Assembly: GCA_944324495.1 (NCBI GenBank)
Contig: CALUWN010000014.1
Coordinates: forward strand, 1-49,748
Reading direction: 5' to 3'
Source: an uncultured Mucispirillum sp.
GTDB lineage: Bacteria; Chrysiogenota; Deferribacteres; Deferribacterales; Mucispirillaceae
Length of the DNA: 49,748 nt
This document shows, one piece after another, positions 9,090 through 18,502 of this stretch. The translations under genes were made by a program, and so were the position numbers. The notes under the pieces were generated by a model. The model was not told where the DNA came from. It searched no databases and saw only the letters and a list, made by a program, of their open reading frames with translations. The stretch's first letter is position 1. Each line of letters opens with the position of its first letter.

Positions 9090-9581
9090 TTAACTTTTCA
9101 TATTTATAAACTGCAATGGAAGGGGCAAATCAAGCCCTTTTAAAAGCTGAATTACAGCCTGTAAGTCATCTATTTTTTTGCCCTGAACTCTCACTTTATC
9201 ATCCATAATGGAAGCCTGCACTTTCAGTTTGCTCTCTTTAATAGCAGAAGTGATTTTTTTAGCAGTATCTTTATCTATACCTTCTTTTATTTTCACTTCC
9301 CTTTTAAGCATAGCTCCGCCTGCTTTTTCCACATCAGAAAATTCTAAACATCTAGAATCCACATTTCTTTTTGTAACAGCAGAAATAAGCATCTCCCTAA
9401 GCATTTCTATTTTCATTTCATCTGAAGTTAAAATTTTAATAACCTTATCTTTTTTATTTAGCTCTACTTCAGTATTAGACCCTTTAAAATCAAAACGGGT
9501 ATTTAATTCTTTTTTTAAGTTATTGCAGGCATTATCCATTTCCTGCATATTTACTTCGCTTACTGCATCAAAAGACGGCAT
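9090..9581 (-). CDS. yajQ: YajQ family nucleotide-binding protein
   Basis: A 163-residue protein of the usual YajQ length. It opens with MPSFDAVSEVNMQEMDNA and has FDFKGSN and the C-terminal LLKGLDLPLPLQFINM, all family signatures. Members have two ferredoxin-like domains and bind nucleotides; some bind cyclic di-GMP and act with transcription factors, and E. coli YajQ has been reported to bind tRNA/GTP. The gene lies 16 bp downstream of mnmA in the same direction. The precise ligand here is not known. Confidence 0.92.
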   Translation of the reverse strand: MPSFDAVSEVNMQEMDNACNNLKKELNTRFDFKGSNTEVELNKKDKVIKILTSDEMKIEMLREMLISAVTKRNVDSRCLEFSDVEKAGGAMLKREVKIKEGIDKDTAKKITSAIKESKLKVQASIMDDKVRVQGKKIDDLQAVIQLLKGLDLPLPLQFINMKS

Positions 9582-9596
9582 CTATCCTCCAAAAAT

Positions 9597-10658
9597 TTAA
9601 AAAGTATAATCTATTACTCCACTGCCAATAACAACATCACCACTATATATGGCAGCAGTCTGCCCCGCAGCTGGTGCAAACTGATAATCATTAAAAAGCA
9701 GTTTTGCTCTATTATCTACAAGCCTTTCTAAAAGGCATGGTTCATCTTTCATCCTGTACCTAAGTTTTGCTGTAACATATGTCATATAAGGAGTATCTGG
9801 ATAAAACTGGCAGTCTTTTAAAGCAACACCTTTATAAAATACTTCCTTTTTCACACCAAGATATACATCACCAGATTTAGAGTCTATATACTTTACATAT
9901 AAAGGCTCTTTATAGCTAACATCAAGCCCACGCCTTTGCCCCGGTGTGTAATTATATATCCCCTTATTTTCACCAACTATTTTACCATTTAATATAAAAT
10001 TGCCTTTTCGTGGGTTTTTTATATATGGTTTTAAAAAATCTCTATAATCATTATCCTGCAAAAAGCAGGCTTCTTGTGAATCCTTTTTCTCTGCTACTTT
10101 TAAATTATGCTTTGCAGCTATCTCCCTGATTTGAGATTTTTGCATATCACCAAGGGGAAATTTAAGCAGGTTTACATGGAAAGGCTCTATCATAGATAAA
10201 TAATATGACTGGTCCTTATCAGCAAATGCTGCCTTTTGTATATGGTACTGCTCGCCTATTAATTTTGTTTTAGCATAATGACCTGTTAAAATATATTTGC
10301 AGTTATGACGCTGCATTTGGTCAAACAAATATCTAGTTTTTGCTATTTTATTACATTTAGCACATGGGTTTGGAGTTCTACCCATTTTATATTCCCTAAT
10401 AAAGTAGCCTATAATATCTGGCACAAATGATTCTGTATAATCTGCTAAATGCCACTCAATATCTAAATCTTGTGCCATATTTTTAGCATCAGTATAAAAA
10501 TCATTATTACTATCAAACATCTGTAATGTAATACCTATTGGGATAAGCCCTGAAAGTTTTGCCATTAAAGCAGTAACAGAACTATCCACCCCGCCAGACA
10601 TAGCAACTATTACACGAGAACCTTTTTCAATTCCTAATCTATCTAAATCTATCATCAT
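9597..10658 (-). CDS. mnmA: tRNA 2-thiouridine(34) synthase MnmA
   Basis: Thiolates U34 of tRNA-Lys, -Glu and -Gln using sulfur relayed from a cysteine desulfurase. The ATP pyrophosphatase P-loop SGGVDSS is near residue 20. The catalytic Cys pair is visible: NPCAKCN (around residue 100) and EACFLQD (around residue 195). The motif PGQRRGLDVSYKEPLYV is also characteristic. At 353 residues the length is normal. Two ATGs lie at the start (MMIDLD); either could be used. It is followed closely by yajQ. Confidence 0.95.
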   Translation of the reverse strand: MMIDLDRLGIEKGSRVIVAMSGGVDSSVTALMAKLSGLIPIGITLQMFDSNNDFYTDAKNMAQDLDIEWHLADYTESFVPDIIGYFIREYKMGRTPNPCAKCNKIAKTRYLFDQMQRHNCKYILTGHYAKTKLIGEQYHIQKAAFADKDQSYYLSMIEPFHVNLLKFPLGDMQKSQIREIAAKHNLKVAEKKDSQEACFLQDNDYRDFLKPYIKNPRKGNFILNGKIVGENKGIYNYTPGQRRGLDVSYKEPLYVKYIDSKSGDVYLGVKKEVFYKGVALKDCQFYPDTPYMTYVTAKLRYRMKDEPCLLERLVDNRAKLLFNDYQFAPAAGQTAAIYSGDVVIGSGVIDYTF

Positions 10659-10749
10659 TACCTATTATATATATTATTCACGGATATTATATATTATTTT
10701 TTTAGGATAAGCAAACAATTTTGTATTATTATAAGAACATAGCTTCTTA

Positions 10750-11874
10750 CTACTTTTTATTTTCTAATAAATCATAAATAAGTTTTGCTGCTGTTTTTGA
10801 TGGAGTTTTCCCTATAAATTGCTGAGATATTTTTGCAAGCTCACTTTTTATATTATCTAAATTATCCAGTGCTTTATTATATGCTGTTATAATAAGTTCT
10901 TTTTTTGCACTGCCTTCACCAATACAGTGGACTTCTGGTAAAAACTCATAGCCTGCCATAATATTTGGAAGCCCAATAGTTCTTAGGTTTGATAATTTCT
11001 TTGCTAAAAATACATTTATTTTTGAAGCAGAATATACAATTATCATAGGTCTTTCCATAACTGCTGTTTCAAGAGTTACTGTGCCAGAGCATGCCCATAT
11101 GAAATCACTGTATTTAATAATATCATACTGAGCTTTTTCCAACACTTTTATATTTGATTTTTCTTTCACATAGCTCATTAATAAATCTTTATCAATATTA
11201 TCTGCCTTGCTTATTACAAAATCAATATTATCATACTCTAAAGCTGCATCCATAAAAGCTGGCATTAAAAGGTTTATTTCCTTTTTTCTGCTGCCGGGAA
11301 GTATTCCTATAATTTTCCTGTCACCTTTAAAAGAAGTTTCTTTTAAAAACTCTTCCTTATTTTCAAACCTAAATTTAAAGTTATCTATTATAGGGTTGCC
11401 CACATAGTAAGCATTCACCCCTTCTTTTTCAAAATACGGCATTTCAAAAGGAAATATTGATATAACCATATGACAGTAGTTTTTTAAAGTGAATATTCTT
11501 GAATAATGCCACACCCAAAACTGTGGTGCTACAAAATAAATTACAGGTATATTATATTTTTTTAACTTTTTAGCAAGACGCAGGTTAAAACCGGGATAAT
11601 CAATTAATACTACAGCATCTGGCTTTTCTGCCACAATAGCTTTTTCAATGGTAGAAAACATTTTAAATATAAATGGCAGTTTCTTAAATACTTCCACAAA
11701 CCCAATAATAGCCATATCTCTGTCTGTAAAATACTGCTTTTGCCCTAAAGCTTTTAAATTAACACCTCCTGTGCCATAAAATGAAGCTTTAGGATAAAGT
11801 TTTAAAAGCTCTTTTGCTAAATTTGCCCCATGCACATCCCCTGAGGCTTCCCCTGCTATTATAAAAAATTTCAT
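10750..11874 (-). CDS. lpxB: Lipid-A-disaccharide synthase LpxB
   Basis: Glycosyltransferase joining UDP-2,3-diacylglucosamine to lipid X at the inner membrane, an essential step of lipid A synthesis; its presence shows a lipopolysaccharide-bearing outer membrane. Visible family motifs: IIAGEASGDVHGANL at the N-terminus, VLIDYPGFNLRLAK, YFVAPQFWVW, and GSRKKEINLL, CSGTVTLETA in the nucleotide-sugar-binding half. Length 374 is typical. It directly follows the AMIN-like lipoprotein in an operon-like run. Confidence 0.96.
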   Translation of the reverse strand: MKFFIIAGEASGDVHGANLAKELLKLYPKASFYGTGGVNLKALGQKQYFTDRDMAIIGFVEVFKKLPFIFKMFSTIEKAIVAEKPDAVVLIDYPGFNLRLAKKLKKYNIPVIYFVAPQFWVWHYSRIFTLKNYCHMVISIFPFEMPYFEKEGVNAYYVGNPIIDNFKFRFENKEEFLKETSFKGDRKIIGILPGSRKKEINLLMPAFMDAALEYDNIDFVISKADNIDKDLLMSYVKEKSNIKVLEKAQYDIIKYSDFIWACSGTVTLETAVMERPMIIVYSASKINVFLAKKLSNLRTIGLPNIMAGYEFLPEVHCIGEGSAKKELIITAYNKALDNLDNIKSELAKISQQFIGKTPSKTAAKLIYDLLENKK

Positions 11875-11883
11875 AATACACCT

Positions 11884-12885
11884 TTATATTTTAGTAGCAT
11901 ATATTATTAACTTATTATCCACCCTGTCAATAGAAATATAGTTTTTAGTTAGTGTAGATTTATTATATAACTTTATTTCTGTAACAGTGGATTTTTTATC
12001 TATCTCAATCTTTTTAAAAACAGCACCTTTTAATTTTGCCTTATTTGCTACCCTGTTAATAATATTATACCTGCCGTTTAATATTACTTTCGTATAGCTT
12101 GGAGTATTACTTATAGAAACCACATCTACATTAGATGAAGTTTCTAATATAATTTTTTGGCGTGTTAATGTTTTATCTTCTGATATATTTGTGATTAATG
12201 GGTTATTTTTATTTTCTTTTAATGAAAGAGATATACCGTTTTCTATATTATTTATAAAAACATCACCTTTTATATTATTAATAAAATATCTTATGCGTTT
12301 TGGGTATGATAATAATACTGGAGAAGAAATATTTTTACAAATTGTGCTGTTTGAATAGCCTTTTTTTAGTGATACATCAAAAATATCTATATACTTTTGA
12401 CCGTTATAGAGTTTTCCATAAGTTGAACGCAACGCTCCATTACTTTTTATAATCACTTCTTTATTTAAACATTCTATACTTTCTATGTATGATGCTTTTT
12501 CTTTTGAAATATTTTCTATAAAATCTCTTTGGTTGTATATAAATAGATTATCGTTTTTTTGGGATAAAACGCCATTTTCTGCAAAATAAAGTATTACTTC
12601 TTTATTATTTTTCTTAATAACTGGCACATCTTTTTTTATAGTGTTTTCAGCATTTGGAGAAAAAGAGGAAAAACTGCCATTATTTACTGATATTTTCCAT
12701 ACTTTTTTATCAAGCTGCTTATAATCATACTTACAGCCGTTATCCTTAAAACTAATGCGTATATTTTTATTATCTTCAATAAGCTGCACAGCAGATACAG
12801 TGCAATTATTTGCAGTAATATTATTACTTTTTAATGCACAGGAGGAAAGAAAAATACATAAGAATATTAGTAATATTTTTTTCAT
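11884..12885 (-). CDS. Lipoprotein with AMIN-like beta domain
   Basis: A 333-residue protein with a lipoprotein leader (LSSC, Cys16). The rest is dominated by beta-strand-like segments, and the C-terminal 100 residues (SNVDVVSISNTPSYTKVILNG and on) resemble the AMIN fold found in cell-wall amidases and PilQ secretins. It directly follows a PilM-like gene, so a role in a pilus or secretion envelope complex is possible, but pilNOPQ are absent from the window. Domain call is tentative; the lipobox is clear. Confidence 0.55.
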   Translation of the reverse strand: MKKILLIFLCIFLSSCALKSNNITANNCTVSAVQLIEDNKNIRISFKDNGCKYDYKQLDKKVWKISVNNGSFSSFSPNAENTIKKDVPVIKKNNKEVILYFAENGVLSQKNDNLFIYNQRDFIENISKEKASYIESIECLNKEVIIKSNGALRSTYGKLYNGQKYIDIFDVSLKKGYSNSTICKNISSPVLLSYPKRIRYFINNIKGDVFINNIENGISLSLKENKNNPLITNISEDKTLTRQKIILETSSNVDVVSISNTPSYTKVILNGRYNIINRVANKAKLKGAVFKKIEIDKKSTVTEIKLYNKSTLTKNYISIDRVDNKLIIYATKI

Positions 12886-12891
12886 CTGATA

Positions 12892-13920
12892 TTAGTACAC
12901 AAGCCCATGAAGTGCAAGCCCTAAAACTACAGAATAGCTGTATTTTTCATCGGGACGAATTTTACCTGTACTTTCAGGCAGTACTATAAATTCCCAAGGG
13001 TTTAAGTATTCTACAGGCACAGCATATTTTTCACGAAGTGATTTTTCAAGCCCAAAGGTTTGGCACGCCCCACCAGATAAATATATATGATTAGGTAGCG
13101 AGCCACCACGAAGCAGGTAGAACTTTAATACATAATCTACTTCCTGTATAAATTCTATGGAAAAAATCCTGTCTAATGTAGTGCGTACTTTATCTGGGTC
13201 AGAATGCTCTTCTGGGTTTATTTTTATTTTTTCAGCTAGTGCATCATCTACTTCTAAATCGTGTTTTATAAGGTCTGTAAAATATTTACCACCACGGCTT
13301 ACTTCCCTGCAGTATTCAAAAAAACCATTTTTCATTAAAATTACAAAAGAACCAATGTAGCCCACATGAAGTATCATCTGAGTTTCTGAGTTATTATCCT
13401 TTTTTAATGCTCTAAAAAGGCGTACTATTGACATGGCTTCTGCCTCTATTGCATAAGGGATTAATTTGGCAGATTCTATTACTGACACAAAGTCTGTTAT
13501 AACATCTTTTTTAGCTGCCGTCATTACTATACTTGTATGGTTATATAAATCTTGAGAAGGCAGAGCTTCAAAATCTATACCCATTTCTTCTGGCTCTACA
13601 CAAGCATACTGGTTTGCTATCCAGCGAAATTCTCCTAAATCACCAAGGCTGTCATTATTTACAAGCATCTTCCTTACTAAAACAGACGGACCTTTTAAGG
13701 CAACCGCTACTTTATTTGTAGGAAATGTTTCGTCTATTGTTTCTAGTATTCTATTTACAAGTTCACCATAATCATTTATAGCACCGTTTTCGGTAACAAC
13801 ACCTTCAAATGTTTTGTTACGAAACCTGTCTACAACAAAACCTGTTTTTGTAGGGCTTAAAAGCACTGCTTTAATGGCATTTGTACCGATATCAAGCCCT
13901 ATATGATACTTATTAGACAT
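12892..13920 (-). CDS. PilM-like actin-fold ATPase
   Basis: About 342 residues of the ASKHA (actin/FtsA/PilM) fold. The phosphate-1 motif GLDIGTNAIKAVLL is at the N-terminus, and a later GGSLPNHIYLSGGACQTFG matches the adenosine-binding loop. PilM anchors type IV pilus inner-membrane components to the cytoplasmic side. Start chosen at the ATG at 13920, which has GGAG six bases upstream; a longer GTG reading at 13932 would overlap that site. Neighbours are hisI and an AMIN-like lipoprotein rather than pilNOPQ, so the pilus link is not proven. Confidence 0.75.
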   Translation of the reverse strand: MSNKYHIGLDIGTNAIKAVLLSPTKTGFVVDRFRNKTFEGVVTENGAINDYGELVNRILETIDETFPTNKVAVALKGPSVLVRKMLVNNDSLGDLGEFRWIANQYACVEPEEMGIDFEALPSQDLYNHTSIVMTAAKKDVITDFVSVIESAKLIPYAIEAEAMSIVRLFRALKKDNNSETQMILHVGYIGSFVILMKNGFFEYCREVSRGGKYFTDLIKHDLEVDDALAEKIKINPEEHSDPDKVRTTLDRIFSIEFIQEVDYVLKFYLLRGGSLPNHIYLSGGACQTFGLEKSLREKYAVPVEYLNPWEFIVLPESTGKIRPDEKYSYSVVLGLALHGLVY

Positions 13921-13940
13921 AGAAAACTCCACTTATTAAT

Positions 13941-14261
13941 CTATATAGTTACTTCTCTAAAAAAACAGCTTTTAGCACCTGTATGGCAGGCAACCCCCTG
14001 CTGTTTTACAATATATAAAAGGCAGTCCTCATCACAGTCTACCATTACTTTTACTATTTTTTGAAAATTAAGAGAGGTTTCGCCTTTTTTCCACAGTGAT
14101 TTTCTACTGCGAGAATAGTAATAGGCATAACCTTCTTTTAAAGTCAGCTCTAATGCTTCTTTATTTGCATAAGCCTGCATTAATATTTCTTTTGTATCAT
14201 CATCCTGCACAACAACAGGTACTAACCCATTACCCTTTTCAAAATCTATTTCTATATTCAT
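13941..14261 (-). CDS. hisI: Phosphoribosyl-AMP cyclohydrolase HisI
   Basis: Opens the adenine ring of phosphoribosyl-AMP, the third step of histidine synthesis. It is the stand-alone HisI form without a HisE domain. Motifs include [11 protein letters not shown], the [16 protein letters not shown] segment and the zinc/active-site residues in [11 protein letters not shown] and [13 protein letters not shown]. The start is ambiguous: ATG at 14261 (MNIEIDF) fits the usual N-terminus, while ATG at 14276 would add five residues. It begins within about 20 bases of the hypE stop, an unusual neighbour for a histidine gene; no other his genes are in the window. Confidence 0.9.
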   Translation of the reverse strand: MNIEIDFEKGNGLVPVVVQDDDTKEILMQAYANKEALELTLKEGYAYYYSRSRKSLWKKGETSLNFQKIVKVMVDCDEDCLLYIVKQQGVACHTGAKSCFFREVTI

Positions 14262-14278
14262 ATTCCTAATCACCATTA

Positions 14279-15271
14279 CTAACAAATTCTAGGCAGAAGC
14301 TCACCCGGTGGCAAATCAACCACTCTTTTACCGCCAGAAATTGTGTTTAATATTACTCTAGCATCATCTGTTACACTGCCTATAATTTTAGCATTTTTCC
14401 CTGTATCACTTTTATGAAGTGCATCTAACACTTTTTCTGCATCTTCCTCACTTACTATAATTACAGCAGCCCCTTCGTTTGCAACACTTAATGGGTCATA
14501 ACCTAAAGTTTCACAAAGCTCTGCCACATCCTGCCTTAAAGGGATATTTTCTTCATCAATAATAAAGCCTTTACCGCTTTTTTCTGCTATCTCATTTAAA
14601 ACAGCAGCTACTCCGCCCCTTGTGGCATCTCGTGAAAATTTTATATTATACTCATAAATATTGCTCATCATATGGTTTAAGCAGGCACAGTCGCTTTTAA
14701 TATCACCATTAAACCCAAACTGACCACGTTCAAGCATAATAGCCATGCCATGACGTGCAATATCTGAAGTAACAATAACTTTATCACCTGTTTTTACATT
14801 TACATAATGATTTAGTTTTTTTACTACATCACCAACACCACAGGTATTTATAATAACACCATCAACTCCGCCACGCTCTACAACCTTTGTATCACCGCAG
14901 ACTATTTTTACACCTGCAATTTTAGCTTCAATTGCTGCACTTTCTACAATCTGCTCAAGTTTATCTAAACTATAACCTTCTGCTACAACTAAAGCAAATG
15001 ATAAATAAAGTGGTTTTGCACCGCTTACAGCTAAATCATTAACAGTGCCGCAAACAGAAAGTTTGCCAATATTGCCACCATTAAAAAATTCAGGGCGTAC
15101 AACAAAAGAATCTGTGGTAAAAGCACTACTGACACCTGTCTTTATATATGAAGCATCACCTAAATTATCTATTATTTCGTTATCAAAATGTTTTAATATT
15201 ATATCTTTTATAAATGATGAAGTCTGTTTGCCACCACCACCAATAGAAAGAGTAACTACCTTTTCACTCAT
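14279..15271 (-). CDS. hypE: Hydrogenase expression/formation protein HypE
   Basis: Dehydrates a C-terminal thiocarboxamide to thiocyanate, supplying the CN ligands of the [NiFe] hydrogenase active site. The protein ends exactly with the diagnostic PRIC, whose terminal Cys330 is the carbamoyl acceptor. Other features: a Gly-rich start ([14 protein letters not shown]), [21 protein letters not shown] and [13 protein letters not shown] typical of the AIR-synthase-like ATPase fold. Its ATG overlaps the hypD stop by four bases, implying coupled translation. The carbamoyl donor enzyme HypF is not in the window. Confidence 0.97.
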   Translation of the reverse strand: MSEKVVTLSIGGGGKQTSSFIKDIILKHFDNEIIDNLGDASYIKTGVSSAFTTDSFVVRPEFFNGGNIGKLSVCGTVNDLAVSGAKPLYLSFALVVAEGYSLDKLEQIVESAAIEAKIAGVKIVCGDTKVVERGGVDGVIINTCGVGDVVKKLNHYVNVKTGDKVIVTSDIARHGMAIMLERGQFGFNGDIKSDCACLNHMMSNIYEYNIKFSRDATRGGVAAVLNEIAEKSGKGFIIDEENIPLRQDVAELCETLGYDPLSVANEGAAVIIVSEEDAEKVLDALHKSDTGKNAKIIGSVTDDARVILNTISGGKRVVDLPPGELLPRIC

Positions 15272-16362
15272 ATTTCACCAAGCTTATATTTATAATATGC
15301 AGCACAAGTGCCCTCACTTGAAACCATACAAGGACCAACAGGCTCTTCTGGAGTACATTTTTTACCAAAAAGCCCGCAGGCTGACGGCTTAATTTTACCT
15401 GTTAATACCTGACCACATTTACACCCTTTTATTTCTGTAATATCTTTCGGTACAAGATTAAACCGTTTTAAAGCATCATACTCTGCATATTCTTCTTTTA
15501 TACCAAGTCCACTTTTTTCAAGTTTTCCAAGCCCACGCCAAGTGGCATCATTATCATAAAATACAGTAGATAATATATCTCTTGCTGCTTGACTTCCCTC
15601 ATCAGGAACAACACGCCTGTATTTATTTACTGTATGAAATTCACCCTTATTTACCTGCCCTATTATTTCATATATTGCATCAAGCATCTCCACAGGCTCA
15701 AAACCTGCCACAACTGCTGCTTTTTTGCTGGCAATAATAGGGTCATACAAAGATATACCAGTAATAGCTGTTACATGCCCCGGGCATAAAAACCCGTCTA
15801 AATGAAGCGATGTATCACTTAATATTAACTCAAATGCTTTTGGCATTGTTTTGCAAAATGATAAGACAGATAGATTTTCTATATTTTCCTTTTTTGCTTG
15901 CATAATTAAAGCTGCCACAGTAGGTGCTGTAGTTTCAAAGCCTATACCTAAAAATGTATAATGTTTATCTGGCGATGCTTTTGCAAGCTTTATAGTATCC
16001 AGTGGCGAATATACAACAGATACATCTGCCCCATGGGCTCTTTTATCCATTAAAGACTGCCCATTACTGCCGGGAATTCTAAGTAAATCACCAAAACTAA
16101 CAACAGATACACCCTTATCTATCAGCTCAAAAAATAAATCTATCTCCCCTTGGCTTGTAACGCAAACTGGACAGCCCGGACCTGAAACCAGCTCCACATT
16201 TGAAGGCAGCATACTTCTAAGCCCAGAACGAGCAATTGCCATAGTATGAGTACCGCAGACTTCCATTATTTTATAATGCTTATCCTCTTTTGCTTCATTT
16301 TTTATGGCATTACTTAATTTTAAAGCTGTTTCTTTATCTCTAAATGGAATGTTTGGATTCAT
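15268..16362 (-). CDS. hypD: Hydrogenase maturation protein HypD
   Basis: Iron-sulfur scaffold that with HypC assembles the Fe(CN)2CO unit for [NiFe] hydrogenase. Family motifs: MEVCGTHTMAIARSGLRSML, GPGCPVCVTSQGEID, the GIGFETTAPT segment and FLCPGHVTAITG. The Cys-rich C-terminus (KGCKCGQVLTGKIKPSACG, then CTPEEPVGPCMVSSEG) carries the [4Fe-4S] ligands. Length 364 is standard. It overlaps hypC by 23 bases and hypE by four. Confidence 0.97.
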   Translation of the reverse strand: MNPNIPFRDKETALKLSNAIKNEAKEDKHYKIMEVCGTHTMAIARSGLRSMLPSNVELVSGPGCPVCVTSQGEIDLFFELIDKGVSVVSFGDLLRIPGSNGQSLMDKRAHGADVSVVYSPLDTIKLAKASPDKHYTFLGIGFETTAPTVAALIMQAKKENIENLSVLSFCKTMPKAFELILSDTSLHLDGFLCPGHVTAITGISLYDPIIASKKAAVVAGFEPVEMLDAIYEIIGQVNKGEFHTVNKYRRVVPDEGSQAARDILSTVFYDNDATWRGLGKLEKSGLGIKEEYAEYDALKRFNLVPKDITEIKGCKCGQVLTGKIKPSACGLFGKKCTPEEPVGPCMVSSEGTCAAYYKYKLGEI

Positions 16363-16573
16363 CAGTATAGTCCATTAAAAATTCTAAAGTTTCTTTTGCT
16401 TCTTTTTCATCAATTATAGAAATAGCAAACCCAGCATGCACTACAACCCAGTCACCAACTTTTGCCTGACCGTTAAGAAATATAGTTGATATCTCTCTTT
16501 TTGTGCCTGCCACATCAACAGTTGCAATAAACTCATCAAGTTTTTCAATTAACCCCGGAAACCCTAAACACAT
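16340..16573 (-). CDS. hypC: Hydrogenase assembly chaperone HypC
   Basis: Small chaperone (77 residues) that carries the Fe(CN)2CO group with HypD to the hydrogenase large subunit. It begins MCLGFPG; Cys2 is the essential iron ligand. The conserved His is present at about residue 46 (VVVHAGFA). AGGAGGG sits seven bases before the ATG, the best ribosome site of the cluster. First gene of hypC-hypD-hypE; hypA, hypB, hypF and the hydrogenase itself lie elsewhere. Confidence 0.96.
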   Translation of the reverse strand: MCLGFPGLIEKLDEFIATVDVAGTKREISTIFLNGQAKVGDWVVVHAGFAISIIDEKEAKETLEFLMDYTDESKHSI

Positions 16574-16589
16574 AAGCCCTCCTAATATG

Positions 16590-17309
16590 CTATATACGTT
16601 TAATTAATCTTATGGATATTGCTGTAATAATACCAGCCAAAAAACCACCAATATGAGTATAATAAGCCATATTGGATATATTTATATACCTGTGTTTAAT
16701 ACCTATATTTTCTTGAAAAGAACGCAGGTACTCGTTTAAATTATATGTCTGCTCTAAATACCATAAAACTAATTGAAAAGTAAAAAAGAGCATTACAATC
16801 ACTATAGCAGGTATATTTCGTATTATTGCATAAATTATTAAAAATATAAATGTTTTTATTTTAGAAAATGGGAAAAATACTATAAACATACCCATAATAC
16901 CTGTTACAGCACCACTTGCACCAATTACAGGATATTCTAATTCAGGCATCATAAAAGCTTCCACAATAACAGCAACTATTCCCAAAGCAATATATGTGGT
17001 GAGAAATTTTAATGTACCTAACTTATCTTCCACATTTTTACCAAAAACATATAAAAAATACATATTGATTGTAACATGGAAAATATTGCTGTGTAAAAAC
17101 ATATATGTAAAAAAAGACGCCATTTTTTCATCTAAGCCGATAATATCTGAAGGCATGGAAAGTTTTAAAGGCATAAACCCATGGTCTGCAAACAATAAAC
17201 CATGATAATTAATTTTAAAATATAAATAAACTGCAAAATTAATAATTATTAAAAGCCATACCCCATATGGTCTTTTAGTGACGGGTATATCTGTTTTTAG
17301 CGGAAACAT
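16590..17309 (-). CDS. Rhomboid family intramembrane serine protease
   Basis: A 239-residue polytopic membrane protein. The catalytic Ser is in GASG (Ser132) and the catalytic His in THIGGFLAG (His219), with an oxyanion-hole Asn in the HVTINMYFLY segment (about Asn82). Several hydrophobic helices surround these. It would cleave single-pass membrane proteins near or within the membrane; the substrate is unknown. A GAGG precedes the ATG. It lies 17 bp upstream of hypC in the same orientation and may be co-transcribed. Confidence 0.93.
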   Translation of the reverse strand: MFPLKTDIPVTKRPYGVWLLIIINFAVYLYFKINYHGLLFADHGFMPLKLSMPSDIIGLDEKMASFFTYMFLHSNIFHVTINMYFLYVFGKNVEDKLGTLKFLTTYIALGIVAVIVEAFMMPELEYPVIGASGAVTGIMGMFIVFFPFSKIKTFIFLIIYAIIRNIPAIVIVMLFFTFQLVLWYLEQTYNLNEYLRSFQENIGIKHRYINISNMAYYTHIGGFLAGIITAISIRLIKRI

Positions 17310-17389
17310 AAATCCTCACATATTTATGAGTAGCATTATATCCATATATAAAATAAATGCAAATATTTTATGAAAAAAGCATACATTTA

Positions 17390-17415
17390 AGAAATAAAAG
17401 GGGCATAAAGCCCCT
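17390..17415 (-). terminator. Intrinsic terminator after the PepSY-like pair
   Basis: AGGGGC (17399-17404) and GCCCCT (17410-17415) form a six-pair stem with a five-base loop. On the minus strand it is followed by TTTTATTT. It lies about 45 bp after the stop of the secreted protein gene. Confidence 0.7.
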
Positions 17416-17461
17416 AATAAATTGGAATTGTGTAATAAATGATTGTTGATTGATTTGCGTA

Positions 17462-18073
17462 TTAATTTGTCCTTGTATAACTCATTAAGCCTGAAACATT
17501 GCCCCATGGGTTTACATGAACATAAAATGAGTTATCACTGCCGTCTTTTACATACACTCTGTATGATATGTATCTTCCACCACGGTTTGAAAAACTTTCA
17601 ACACTATCAATAGAATAACCTTTTAAACCTTGAAGAGATTTTTCTGCAGCATTTTTTGCCTGCTCAGCAGTTATAACAACTGGCTCACCCTGCTGATTAA
17701 AACCCTTACCACCCATAAATTTTGGGCCACCAAAAGCACAGTTTTTATTATTCATACAGTTTGCAATACCCATATTGTTTATATATGACTCTGTAACAGG
17801 TCCAAAAACCCCTCCAAAAGGTGTTACAAAGAAATACATATTATTTTCCATACCGTCTTTTGCAGCCACTTTATATGCGGTGCCTCTTCTCACAGGCACT
17901 TCTTCTGCTGATAATACAGTATAATTTTTCAATGTTGATGCTTTCTGCCTTGCAAGCTCTTCTGCCTGAGATGCTGATGTAACAGTTACATCAGCTTGCC
18001 CTCTACCCATTTGAGCAAAAGCTATAGAACCAAGTGCAAGCACAATAAAAGCAATAAACAGTAACTTTTTCAT
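17462..18073 (-). CDS. Secreted protein with two PepSY-like repeats
   Basis: A 203-residue protein with a signal peptide (MKKLLFIAFIVLALGSIAFA, then Q). The mature part contains two similar units, each with an alpha segment (SASQAEELARQKASTLKNY; TAEQAKNAAEKSLQGLKGY) followed by a beta segment ending in FxVxPxGxVxG (FFVTPFGGVFGP; YVHVNPWGNVSGL). The order matches the PepSY fold, which often acts as a periplasmic inhibitor or binding module. A loop between units contains two Cys (IANCMNNKNCAFGG). It is 21 bp downstream of a single-unit relative. Precise role unknown. Confidence 0.75.
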   Translation of the reverse strand: MKKLLFIAFIVLALGSIAFAQMGRGQADVTVTSASQAEELARQKASTLKNYTVLSAEEVPVRRGTAYKVAAKDGMENNMYFFVTPFGGVFGPVTESYINNMGIANCMNNKNCAFGGPKFMGGKGFNQQGEPVVITAEQAKNAAEKSLQGLKGYSIDSVESFSNRGGRYISYRVYVKDGSDNSFYVHVNPWGNVSGLMSYTRTN

Positions 18074-18094
18074 AATCTACCTCATTATAACTTA

Positions 18095-18403
18095 TTATTT
18101 AAAAAGAATTACTTCACCCCATGGGTTTACATGGTATTCATAGTTTCTGCCACTTTCATCAGTAACATTAACTATATACATTGTGCCTCTTCTACCTTGA
18201 CCTTCTGTAGCAGAAACAACTTTTGCTCCCTTTAAATTAGTTGCCTGCTTTAATACAAGAGCTTTTGCCTCATCTACATTTGCTACAGAGTTTGCAGTAG
18301 CAGCAGGACCTCTGCCCATACCTCTACCCATGCCCATTTGTGCGTAAGCTGCACAACTAAAAGCCATTACTAACATTACAGCTAAAGAAATTACTTTTTT
18401 CAT
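18095..18403 (-). CDS. Small secreted PepSY-like protein
   Basis: A 102-residue protein with a signal peptide ending AYA, then a Gly/Met/Arg stretch (QMGMGRGMGRG). One PepSY-like unit follows, VDEAKALVLKQATNLKGAK then RNYEYHVNPWGEVILFK, closely matching the second unit of the downstream gene, including VNPWG. The pair looks like an internal duplication family. Met/Gly-rich N-termini can bind metals, but that is speculation here. A ribosome site-like AAGGAG precedes the ATG. Confidence 0.75.
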   Translation of the reverse strand: MKKVISLAVMLVMAFSCAAYAQMGMGRGMGRGPAATANSVANVDEAKALVLKQATNLKGAKVVSATEGQGRRGTMYIVNVTDESGRNYEYHVNPWGEVILFK

Positions 18404-18502
18404 ATCTATGCTCCTTTTTATAACAGTTAATATTTCTTACTGCCTTATGTTTATATGACATATGATAATAAAAAAAGTTTATGAAATTTTAAAAAAAATA
18501 GA

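Noticed and set aside
17316-17507. A 63-codon minus-strand ORF after the PepSY-like gene
   Set aside because: It overlaps the real gene's end, spans the terminator at 17390-17415 and has no ribosome site.
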